Source: DASWIV01 sp036397475 (GTDB taxonomy: Bacteria; JAJVIF01; JAPKYR01). From it: a DNA stretch of 16,452 nucleotides. The notes under the pieces are model-generated. The model saw only the letters and a program-made list of their open reading frames with translations, was not told the DNA's origin and searched no databases. A program made the translations under genes and the position numbers. Below are positions 6,975 through 13,881 of this stretch, in pieces (position 1 is the first letter of the stretch; each line of letters begins with the position of its first letter). The DNA lies in assembly GCA_036397475.1 (NCBI GenBank), contig DASWIV010000260.1, positions 1-16,452 on the forward strand, read 5' to 3'.

Positions 6975-7856
6975 GTGAAAACATACTTTTACCTGCTAAC
7001 CATACTCGTTTTCTCAGCCGGAATCATGCTGTTTATTCCTTCCGCAGCACTTGCGGATGATTATCCCGATGTTGACATCATGGTTCCTACGGATGAAAAT
7101 TACGGCAGCTACGAACTTCCGCAGAATGAACCGTCTTTCAACCCGCAGCACGTATCGGACGCCATTGTCAGCGTGAATGTCACTGGTGCGAAATTCATCG
7201 ACGTCCTGATGCTGTTAACCCAGCAGGCGGGCGTGAATTTTGTTCTCGACGCGTACTGGAATATGCCCCCGTCTGGACATATCCGTGAAAACTTCCGGCC
7301 ACCCGGCGGACCTGAAGCAGGTGGCGGTGGCGGCGGATTTGGAGGCGGCGGCGGATTTGATCCCGGCGACGCCGGCGGCGGCGGCTCAGTTACAATGAGC
7401 ATGACCGAAGTGCCGTTCGATATGGTTTTCAAACAGTTGATGCAGGCTTATAACCTCGACTATCTCGTCATGAGAGATGTACCCGATGCTGATCCGATTC
7501 TTTACATCGGAACACGCGAACGCCTCGAAATGGAACTTGGACTTGGATCGATTACCATGTACCAGACCCACTACCTCGATCCATTCGAAGCGCTTAACTT
7601 CCTCCAGACTATGGATCTTCTCCCGACAACTTCCGGCTACGGCTTCTGGTATTACGGCGGCGGCGGTGGCGGAAACGGCGGAGGAGGAGGCGGGGGTAAT
7701 GGCGGTGGCGGCTTCGGCGGCGGGAGTGGCGGTGGCGGCTTCGGCGGCGGAGGAGGCTTTGGAGGAGGATACTCCAATGGGCTCTGGACCGCAAAACCAA
7801 TGTTCGCGATCCTCGGTCTCCCCGACGACGATATCGAAGGACGAACAATTATTTAA
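6975..7856 (+). CDS. Exported protein with secretin N0/N1-like domains and glycine-rich inserts, no secretin pore
   Basis: I place the start at the GTG at 6975 because GAGGAG lies 6 nt upstream and it begins a clean signal peptide with cleavage after ALA (about residue 27). An in-frame GTG at 6933 would add 14 residues without a good site. In the 293-aa product, residues 63-95 (AIVSVNVTGAKFIDVLMLLT, then GVNFVLDAYW) and 138-178 (VTMSMTEVPFDMVFKQLM, then LDYLVMRD...LYIG) read like the two halves of a secretin N0/STN domain. Residues 193-216 (ITMYQTHYLDPFEALNFLQT) resemble the start of an N1 domain. Glycine-rich stretches interrupt both (about 115-138 and 228-266). The protein ends at 293 where N2/N3 and the gate domain would follow in PilQ or GspD. 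It may be a periplasmic accessory or a decayed secretin. Fold family moderately sure; function unknown. Confidence 0.75.
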   Translation: MKTYFYLLTILVFSAGIMLFIPSAALADDYPDVDIMVPTDENYGSYELPQNEPSFNPQHVSDAIVSVNVTGAKFIDVLMLLTQQAGVNFVLDAYWNMPPSGHIRENFRPPGGPEAGGGGGGFGGGGGFDPGDAGGGGSVTMSMTEVPFDMVFKQLMQAYNLDYLVMRDVPDADPILYIGTRERLEMELGLGSITMYQTHYLDPFEALNFLQTMDLLPTTSGYGFWYYGGGGGGNGGGGGGGNGGGGFGGGSGGGGFGGGGGFGGGYSNGLWTAKPMFAILGLPDDDIEGRTII

Positions 7857-7892
7857 ATCAGAAATCAGTTACCTGAATAAGGGATAATTCTG

Positions 7893-7927
7893 AAAGATCC
7901 CCCGACGAAAGGGGGATTTTTCATTTT
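7893..7927 (+). terminator. Intrinsic terminator after the secretin-N-like gene
   Basis: Stem ATCCCCC / GGGGGAT (7 bp, extendable through A-T and G-U pairs) with loop GACGAAA, then TTTTTCATTTT. It lies 37 nt after the stop codon and separates this gene from the glycosyltransferase. Confidence 0.85.
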
Positions 7928-7966
7928 AAGACGGCAATCCCAATTTATCTGTTAAAATACCCCTCC

Positions 7967-8698
7967 GTGTCCGGACAGAACTCAGACATCTTTCTCTCCA
8001 TTGTAATTCCCGCTTACCTTGAGCAGGACAATATCCCCTCGACTATCGCATCCTTGAAAAATTACTTCTCCACCATGGATTACATGGTTGAATATATCGT
8101 GGTCGACGACGGCTCCACTGACAATACGAGCGAAGCAGCCTGTAAGTCAGGAGCAGTATTGATCCGACTTGAGAAAAATCAGGGAAAAGGAGCCGCGGTA
8201 AGAACCGGAATGCTGAACGCGAATGGGGAAGTCATCCTGAGCACCGACGCTGATTATCCCTATGAAATCGCTGCTGTCGAAAATTGCATTGCGAAAATAA
8301 GGGACGGCTGCGATCTCGTGATTGGATCAAGAAATCTTCCCGACAGCGACCGGGGGCGAGAACGCATTAAACGCCGGATCATTTCAAAAATCGGAAATCT
8401 CGTGACCCAATTGTTCATCCTTCCCGGGATATCAGATACGCAGGCGGGATTCAAATGTTTTTCACGCCGTTCCGCGAGGGAAATTTTCTCCCGAACATTA
8501 ATTAATGGATGGGGATTCGATATTGAAGCTATTTATCTGGCCAGGCTGAAAAAATTCCAGATTGCCGAAGTGCCTGTACGCCTGATCCCCCGTGCTATCA
8601 AACCAAGCCGCATACAGAGCCCGACCCGTACTGCAATCAATGTCCTGATGAGCATCTTCACTATCCATATCAATCGAATAAAGGGAAAATACAGGTAG
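7967..8698 (+). CDS. GT2 glycosyltransferase, dolichyl/undecaprenyl-phosphate sugar synthase type
   Basis: A 243-residue cytoplasmic or membrane-associated GT-A enzyme. Visible motifs: SIVIPAYLEQDN (11-22), VVDDGSTDNT (45-54) for nucleotide-sugar binding, GKGAAVRTGM (73-82), the metal-binding DxD as DAD (94-96), VIGSRN (118-123) and DTQAGFKCF (157-165), a signature of the dolichyl-phosphate glucose/mannose synthase group (ALG5/DPM1-like). It lacks the C-terminal membrane segments seen in some bacterial members. The likely reaction is transfer of a hexose from a nucleotide sugar to a polyprenyl phosphate; donor and acceptor cannot be read from sequence. The GTG start has no Shine-Dalgarno, and a TAAAAT lies at 7953-7958, so the mRNA could be nearly leaderless. 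It converges on uppP. Confidence 0.85.
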   Translation: MSGQNSDIFLSIVIPAYLEQDNIPSTIASLKNYFSTMDYMVEYIVVDDGSTDNTSEAACKSGAVLIRLEKNQGKGAAVRTGMLNANGEVILSTDADYPYEIAAVENCIAKIRDGCDLVIGSRNLPDSDRGRERIKRRIISKIGNLVTQLFILPGISDTQAGFKCFSRRSAREIFSRTLINGWGFDIEAIYLARLKKFQIAEVPVRLIPRAIKPSRIQSPTRTAINVLMSIFTIHINRIKGKYR

Positions 8699-8748
8699 AA
8701 ATTTTCATTAGATCGAATGTCATAATAGACCATGCGTGATCCTGGCCC

Positions 8749-9549
8749 TTAATGAGGAACAAAGAATAATCCCAATCCCACAGCAGCACAGTAAATACTG
8801 AATCCCCAAAGCTTTCCCTTCTCTACAATTCCTATCAGCAGCGGTATAGCGATCAATCCTGACAGCAGCGAAAGGATAAACCCCAATGTCATCGGACCCG
8901 GGACAAACACGAATCCCGACTTGATCGCATCCGGAATTTGTACAACTGCCGCAACAAGTATTGTTGGTATCGATAACAGAAAGGAATACCTGCACGCCTC
9001 TTTGGGCGACAGGCCCAACAGTAATCCGGCGATTATGGTTGAACCCGACCTGCTGATCCCCGGAAACGCACCACACGCCTGTGCCAGTCCAATCGCCACC
9101 GCTCCGATCCATCCCATGGATCCTATAGTTTTTCCGCCCTTCCTCAGTGTCGGCAGCACAGCCAGGGCTGCAGCATTGATCAGAAGCAGAACTCTCACCC
9201 CATTGAGCGTCTCGAACAATCCCTCGATGCTGTCTTTGAAAGGAAGAATCACTCCCGTTGCCAGCAGGCTGACAAAAATAAATCCTGTCAATTTCATACC
9301 CGGTATTTTTTCATTCCCATCCCCTACTGCTTTACCGGTTAAAACATTTTTCAGGTCCGCCCTGTACACCCACACGACTGCCAGGAGTGTTGCCATATGC
9401 AGAAATATATCGAAAGTCACCATCATCCCGGAATCTGTCAGTCCCATGAATACCTGCAGAATGACGAGATGCCCGGACGATGATACGGGAAGAAATTCGG
9501 TCAAACCCTGGAGTATTCCAAGAAAAATCGACTGTTGATAACCCATCAT
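8749..9549 (-). CDS. uppP: Undecaprenyl-diphosphatase UppP (BacA family)
   Basis: Polytopic inner-membrane enzyme that removes a phosphate from undecaprenyl diphosphate, regenerating the lipid carrier for peptidoglycan, O-antigen and similar polymers; family members can give bacitracin resistance. The 266 residues match the usual family length. Signatures: QGLTEFLPVSSSGHL (14-28) with the catalytic-region Glu and Ser/His, and PGISRSG (163-169). Hydrophobic segments cover most of the rest. ATG codons at 9549 and 9546 are both possible; GAGTG upstream fits the second slightly better. The start lies 1 nt after the preceding stop, indicating translational coupling. It is last in the lptF-lptG-lptD operon and ends 50 bp from the convergent glycosyltransferase. 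Confidence 0.96.
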   Translation of the reverse strand: MMGYQQSIFLGILQGLTEFLPVSSSGHLVILQVFMGLTDSGMMVTFDIFLHMATLLAVVWVYRADLKNVLTGKAVGDGNEKIPGMKLTGFIFVSLLATGVILPFKDSIEGLFETLNGVRVLLLINAAALAVLPTLRKGGKTIGSMGWIGAVAIGLAQACGAFPGISRSGSTIIAGLLLGLSPKEACRYSFLLSIPTILVAAVVQIPDAIKSGFVFVPGPMTLGFILSLLSGLIAIPLLIGIVEKGKLWGFSIYCAAVGLGLFFVPH

Positions 9550-9550
9550 T

Positions 9551-9964
9551 TCACTCTGTGTACATCGATCCTGTTATGCCCGAAACCGCCACCCTGGTTA
9601 TACTGTACGCGATCAGTTTGAACGCGGATACATCGCTGCCCTGGAATGGATAATACATGTGCCCGGGAGCCATCTCGAATGTGCCGGTATGAATCTCACC
9701 CGATGTCGTGTCCACCACCATCCCGTCGCCTGAAAAATTCATCCTGCACGACCCGCCGATCAGAATAACCGGATAACCCTGGATCAGCGGGAAATCCTCT
9801 CCCCCTTCCAGTTCAATTGCCGACAATGACATCGAGTCGCTTAAATAACTAACGCTAACCACCGGATCGGTCTCGGTACCCGGCTGCGCGTACGCCATGT
9901 ACGCTATCGGTCCGGCTACAAAAATTATTGCTGTTAAAAATAAACATTTCTGAGCGATTCTCAC
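9551..9964 (-). CDS. Small exported protein of unknown function
   Basis: The start is set at GTG 9964 because a perfect AGGAGG (9979-9974) lies 9 nt upstream; an ATG at 9988 would be in frame but has no site. The 137-aa product has a classical signal peptide (MRIAQKCLFLTAIIFVAGPI...) with likely cleavage after AYA at residue 26. The mature part of about 111 residues is rich in beta-type sequence (VVSVSYLSDSMSLSAIELEG, YPVILIGGSCRMNFSGDGM) and has one cysteine. No family recognised. The Shine-Dalgarno overlaps the stop of the upstream DUF2993-like gene, and the gene ends 1 nt before uppP, so all three are probably coupled. A periplasmic location is expected. Confidence 0.75.
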   Translation of the reverse strand: MRIAQKCLFLTAIIFVAGPIAYMAYAQPGTETDPVVSVSYLSDSMSLSAIELEGGEDFPLIQGYPVILIGGSCRMNFSGDGMVVDTTSGEIHTGTFEMAPGHMYYPFQGSDVSAFKLIAYSITRVAVSGITGSMYTE

Positions 9965-9977
9965 GATTACGCTCCTC

Positions 9978-10694
9978 CTATTCGGCATCTGACGCCGTAA
10001 CTGTCAACCCCTCGTCCGTGAATCCAACAGATACGGCGGATAACTGCTCATCGAATAAATTTATCCTGATATCAAAATCGATGTTATTTTCAATAAACTG
10101 GACTGCTCCGAGCGGCACCCGGCTGTCGGGATTGTGATAATCCCGTTCAACCAGTGTAATTACACCTCGATCTTCAACAGCCCAGACCCCGTAAATTGTT
10201 ATATGCATTACGCTCGCCGTGCCGAAATATCCACTTATCCTGGACCTGTCGCCATACTCATCGACCTCGATGTCCCTGACATTCGTCCATTCTCTCTCGA
10301 ACTTTTCGGCGATCGACGCCATGGGAAGCATCCCTCTGAATGTCCTTCCCGAGACCGATTTGATCACGATTGTCTGGTCCTTCAGGATCGGCAACAGTTC
10401 GCATGAGATCTCACCGGCTTCGATTCTCACATCGGTAAAAACATCCTGTCCAACCCGCATTGCGGGAGCTTCAATGAAAAAATCGTGCACCCTGACTTCC
10501 AGAGGATAAATTTTAACTTCAACTTCGCTCCCGAAATCGGAGTCTTCTCCCGGTGCGAATTCCGCGATCAATTTCCCGGTCAATGGCTCCTGTATACGCT
10601 CGATTATCTTTTCTTTGAAACCGATGATGGCAATATATCCCAGGATAAAAATCAGGATAATTACAAAAATCAGGTTACGCAGGAAGCGTATCAT
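9978..10694 (-). CDS. Single-span membrane-anchored periplasmic protein, LmeA/DUF2993-like
   Basis: A 238-aa protein with one N-terminal membrane segment (about 6-24) and a periplasmic domain of about 210 residues. The pattern VEVKIYPLEVRVHDFFIEAP (58-77) followed by FTDVRIEAGEISCELLPIL (86-104) and the C-terminal VGFTDEGLTVTA (223-234) resembles the DUF2993/LmeA family, whose mycobacterial member LmeA binds phospholipid. The match is by eye, so the family call is moderate. Its shape, one anchor plus a beta-rich periplasmic domain, is also that of LptC, and it lies downstream of lptF, lptG and lptD in their operon. A role in moving lipid between membranes is inferred. The ATG at 10694 is 18 nt after the lipoprotein stop; no clear Shine-Dalgarno. 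Confidence 0.75.
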   Translation of the reverse strand: MIRFLRNLIFVIILIFILGYIAIIGFKEKIIERIQEPLTGKLIAEFAPGEDSDFGSEVEVKIYPLEVRVHDFFIEAPAMRVGQDVFTDVRIEAGEISCELLPILKDQTIVIKSVSGRTFRGMLPMASIAEKFEREWTNVRDIEVDEYGDRSRISGYFGTASVMHITIYGVWAVEDRGVITLVERDYHNPDSRVPLGAVQFIENNIDFDIRINLFDEQLSAVSVGFTDEGLTVTASDAE

Positions 10695-10712
10695 GTGATT
10701 CAGGGTAGCACT

Positions 10713-11405
10713 CTACGTAATTATCTGGAAGACCCAGTTCGTAATATTTGCAGACGGTGGCGCTATATCTTCGTTCTCGTTAGGGAACTCTTCCTGTGGA
10801 TTGAAATTCTCGTTGAAAAAGTCGGTGTTCCCGTTGAGGTTTATAGAGATCCCCCGATTGTAAAAACTGTCAAATACATACGGCTCGCGGTCATATTCTA
10901 TCTGGCTGGTTATATCTATTGGCTGCGAACAGACAATCATGTTCATATTAAGATTAAACTGACCTGTATCGGGAATACCCAGATTGGTCAGTTCGATCCT
11001 CAACGACATCTGGCTTCCGGTTATGGTTGCGTTCCTGATCTCCAGCAGGTTCTGCTCCTCTTCAGGAAATTTGTCCACCAGGTTGAATCCATCTTCCCTT
11101 GTGCCCCCAAATCCCCTGTAAAGCTGTAAATCCTCGAATGGAGGCTGCCCGTACATGTAATACACAGTCCAGTACTTCCCCTTGTCTTCTCCTTCAAATA
11201 CCGAGTATGGCTGATGCGTTGGATCATTATCGAGGTTAAAAACTATATAGTAGAAAAGTATCGGGCTTATCTCCCCGCCCAGATTCATTGTCACCTCGAT
11301 AATCCTCTGGTTCTCCTGTTCACCAATCGGAAGGTTGGAATAACCGCATGAACCCAATGAAATGAGTATAACTAAGTTAATGATTATTACCGTAAACTTA
11401 TACAT
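10713..11405 (-). CDS. Lipoprotein of unknown function directly downstream of lptD
   Basis: The preferred start is ATG 11405, with AGAAG a few bases upstream; a GTG at 11420 would add five residues. The 230-aa product has a short hydrophobic signal and a lipobox ending LGSC, placing the lipidated cysteine at residue 20, followed by GYSNLP. The mature part is beta-rich with many aromatic and Asn residues and ends in ITNWVFQIIT. It lacks the Asp at +2 that retains E. coli lipoproteins in the inner membrane, so outer-membrane location is possible. It starts 18 nt after the lptD stop. Position and the CGY start recall LptE, the lipoprotein partner of LptD, but the rest does not resemble LptE to my eye. 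Function unknown. Confidence 0.75.
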   Translation of the reverse strand: MYKFTVIIINLVILISLGSCGYSNLPIGEQENQRIIEVTMNLGGEISPILFYYIVFNLDNDPTHQPYSVFEGEDKGKYWTVYYMYGQPPFEDLQLYRGFGGTREDGFNLVDKFPEEEQNLLEIRNATITGSQMSLRIELTNLGIPDTGQFNLNMNMIVCSQPIDITSQIEYDREPYVFDSFYNRGISINLNGNTDFFNENFNPQEEFPNENEDIAPPSANITNWVFQIIT

Positions 11406-11423
11406 TTTTTCTTCTGTCACCCC

Positions 11424-13718
11424 TTAAAATCCTGATCCGAATCCCCCGCTTCCGCCAAATTGCGACCCACCAAGCCCGAATCCGCTTCCTCCTCCGGAGA
11501 ACTGGTTGAAGAAATCGGGACCAAAAGCTGTGTCCAGCGCGGGATAATTCAACGCCGCTCTCGGGTATGCAGTGATTCCCCACGTGATGAACCATTCATC
11601 GGATGTAGCCCGGTACTGGAAATCCAGGAACGTACAGTCGAGCCTGTGTGTAACCTTGATATTCCTGACGATATCGGTGGCTGTTGGCGCAAAATCAGTC
11701 TCTACCTCGAAATCCCAGTCCGATCCTATGATAAAACTCGCCCTGGTCGACCACGACGTCAGCGATAATTTCCTGTTCAAATTTATACTCGATTGGATCC
11801 GGTACGACCGGTTATCAGTGGTGTTAATTGTTGACCGTATATTACCCAATTCGCCGCGACCAAAATTATACGCGGTCGAGAGGGTAACGGTCGTTTTCCT
11901 GCTTGGAGTGTAATTCAGCGAAAATTGAAGGTCCGCAAGTCGCTTGATCTGCAACACCTCCCCAGGAGCAAGCTGGGACTTCTCTCTCAGGTCATACGAC
12001 GTGGACATCCTGATCGTATATAACCTGCCGTTCTGGTAATTCAAAGACCACGACAGCCTGTTCTGAGGATTCGAGGGATTATCCCTGCCCTGGAATGGAA
12101 TTCTCCCCTCGCTGTCAGTACGGTCCCATCCCAGCTGCCATTTTATTTTCTTGGATATAGTCCAGTTCCAGTTCACCTGCGAGCCAAAGACATACCTGGC
12201 ATCGCCAGTGGACGCTATCGCCTGCCAGTAATTCAGCGTTGTCTGCATTCTGTGCGACGCACCCAGGTTGTCGCTTCGTGTAAAGCGCGTATCGAAGCGC
12301 CCATAGAATCCGTTGACCTCGTTATTCTCGGGACCTATGTAATACAGCGCCCCTACCGCGTTCACCTGCGACATGGTGAATCCCAGGAGATTGCGGTACG
12401 TATTTGGAAATACGCTTGGCTGCAGTGTTACATTAATTTCCGGAAGCCTGTCTGTGTACCGCCTGTTCCTGTCCGAAATATTCAAAAATCCGTCAGGATC
12501 CCAGTGTGAATCGACAATCGCATTCCAGTTCCAACCCTGCTGATTCTGCCGGAATTCCACGTGCGTGTTAAATTCCTCGTCCGCCGCCCCGCTGTTCTCG
12601 GGCTTATTCACAGTGTAATCCAGCTTGATGCTCGAGGTTACGTCGTTGAAAATAGTCCGGTTCTGCTGGACCGAGGCCGATATATTACTGCTCTGGCTCG
12701 CACCCGACTGCCTTCGCAACGTAAGATTAAACGACGTCCGCACGTCCGATTCGTTGTAACTCGCGCTCACGGTACCGTTTACATCGTTGGTCCTGCCCCT
12801 CTGGATATTGAAGCTCGAATTCGCGGTCAGCCTTATGTTCCCCGAAAATCTCGTACCGAACCGGATTGCCTGCTGGGTATTTACATTGTATGTGTTCGCG
12901 TGAATTACTTCCCCGTTCGTGTCACGGAAAGTTCCGTACAGGAACGACCACCTGAACGACCCCTGGCCGTGGCTGGGAAGCACGTAGCTGTGCTCCGACC
13001 CGAGACGATATCCCCTGCGCGAATAATACTCCGTCAGGATAGAGCCGACTATCAACTCCTCCGCCAGGTAGTTGTATCTTGTCTTTACGAAAACCCCATC
13101 GAAATTTTTGCCTGCCTGGATCTCCCACGGTGTCTCTGCCAGCGAATATGCCCAGTACGGGAACCAGAGGATCGGAACATTGAGAATGAAGAAATACCCG
13201 TTCCTGACAATTACCTTGTTATCTTTCAGCACCTTGATCGAGTGAGCCTCGATGTGATACTCCCTGCGCTCATCCGGCGTACAGGTCGTCACTGTGCCGT
13301 TAATCATCTTGAAGTCGTTCACGTCCCCCTTCAGCCTCTCAGCCTCGAACCATACCAGCTCGCTGACACCGGACGCGATCATGCTCCCGCGGACGTTCCT
13401 CATGTCGAATTCATCCCGCGCGTAGTTGTACCAGATGGAATCGCCGAACATATCCCTGTCAGGCGTCACGACACGTACATTCCCCACCGCGAAAAATTCA
13501 TCTTTTTCGTCGTTAAGCCTGACCTCATCTGCGTAAATTATATTTTCTCTGAAGTGGACCTCGACATTTCCCTGGAGGATCAGAACTTCCTCGTCCTGGA
13601 TCTCCTGCTGGTAGTCGCTCTGGAAATAGATCGGTTCTTCCTGGGCGAAAGTGGGAATGGAGAATGTGAGAAAAAGGGAGACAGCAATCAGCCAGATGCA
13701 AACTGGCCTTCCCGACAT
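11424..13718 (-). CDS. lptD: LPS-assembly outer-membrane protein LptD
   Basis: Outer-membrane beta-barrel that inserts LPS into the outer leaflet. From ATG 13718 the product is 764 aa with a good signal peptide (MSGRPVCIWLIAVSLFLTFS..., cleavage after TFA). An upstream in-frame TTG at 13760, with AGGG 7 nt before it, would add 14 residues and is a real alternative. An OstA/LptA-like beta-jellyroll follows (about 30-145: LILQGNVEVHFRENIIYADE, then FFAVGNVRVVTPD), then the LptD signature GTVTTC...YHIEAHSIKV...ILNVPILWFPYW and a long alternating beta region. The mature protein has only two cysteines, C146 and C695, placed like the pair joining the N-domain to the barrel in E. coli. An unusual Gly/Ser/Phe tail (about 741-764) ends the protein. 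It is third in the operon, 121 nt after lptG. Confidence 0.93.
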   Translation of the reverse strand: MSGRPVCIWLIAVSLFLTFSIPTFAQEEPIYFQSDYQQEIQDEEVLILQGNVEVHFRENIIYADEVRLNDEKDEFFAVGNVRVVTPDRDMFGDSIWYNYARDEFDMRNVRGSMIASGVSELVWFEAERLKGDVNDFKMINGTVTTCTPDERREYHIEAHSIKVLKDNKVIVRNGYFFILNVPILWFPYWAYSLAETPWEIQAGKNFDGVFVKTRYNYLAEELIVGSILTEYYSRRGYRLGSEHSYVLPSHGQGSFRWSFLYGTFRDTNGEVIHANTYNVNTQQAIRFGTRFSGNIRLTANSSFNIQRGRTNDVNGTVSASYNESDVRTSFNLTLRRQSGASQSSNISASVQQNRTIFNDVTSSIKLDYTVNKPENSGAADEEFNTHVEFRQNQQGWNWNAIVDSHWDPDGFLNISDRNRRYTDRLPEINVTLQPSVFPNTYRNLLGFTMSQVNAVGALYYIGPENNEVNGFYGRFDTRFTRSDNLGASHRMQTTLNYWQAIASTGDARYVFGSQVNWNWTISKKIKWQLGWDRTDSEGRIPFQGRDNPSNPQNRLSWSLNYQNGRLYTIRMSTSYDLREKSQLAPGEVLQIKRLADLQFSLNYTPSRKTTVTLSTAYNFGRGELGNIRSTINTTDNRSYRIQSSINLNRKLSLTSWSTRASFIIGSDWDFEVETDFAPTATDIVRNIKVTHRLDCTFLDFQYRATSDEWFITWGITAYPRAALNYPALDTAFGPDFFNQFSGGGSGFGLGGSQFGGSGGFGSGF

Positions 13719-13844
13719 GCACTGCCGGACATATCCCGGTATGTTTAAACTGTTATGCAAGAATACCCTGTACTGTTGGTGCCCGCTTATTGGATAACCG
13801 GAACACCTGTCGGGTTCACCCTCTTCCGACCAGGTACACGCATT

Positions 13845-13863
13845 TTCCGGGTTTTTCCCGGAA
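13845..13863. promoter_or_regulatory. Hairpin between lptG and lptD
   Basis: Perfect 7-bp inverted repeat TTCCGGG / CCCGGAA with a 5-base loop, in the 121-bp gap between lptG and lptD. In the operon's direction (minus) no U-run follows, so it does not look like a terminator there; it could stabilise or process the mRNA. On the plus strand a TTATTTTTAT follows, but no gene upstream on that strand needs a terminator. Confidence 0.4.
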
Positions 13864-13881
13864 TTATTTTTATCCGCGGGA

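Noticed and set aside
7316..7775. Glycine-codon repeats as a CRISPR or tandem-repeat array
   Set aside because: The GGC/GGA repeats are irregular, lie inside an open coding frame, and have no repeat-spacer pattern.
7857..7966. A frameshift hiding a downstream secretin domain after the N0/N1-like protein
   Set aside because: Only about 37 nt separate the stop from a strong terminator, and no frame nearby encodes a secretin domain.
12561..13748. 395-aa plus-strand frame opposite lptD
   Set aside because: It lies antisense to a clear LptD, has no domain, no ribosome site and a skewed Arg/Val/Pro composition typical of an open complementary frame.
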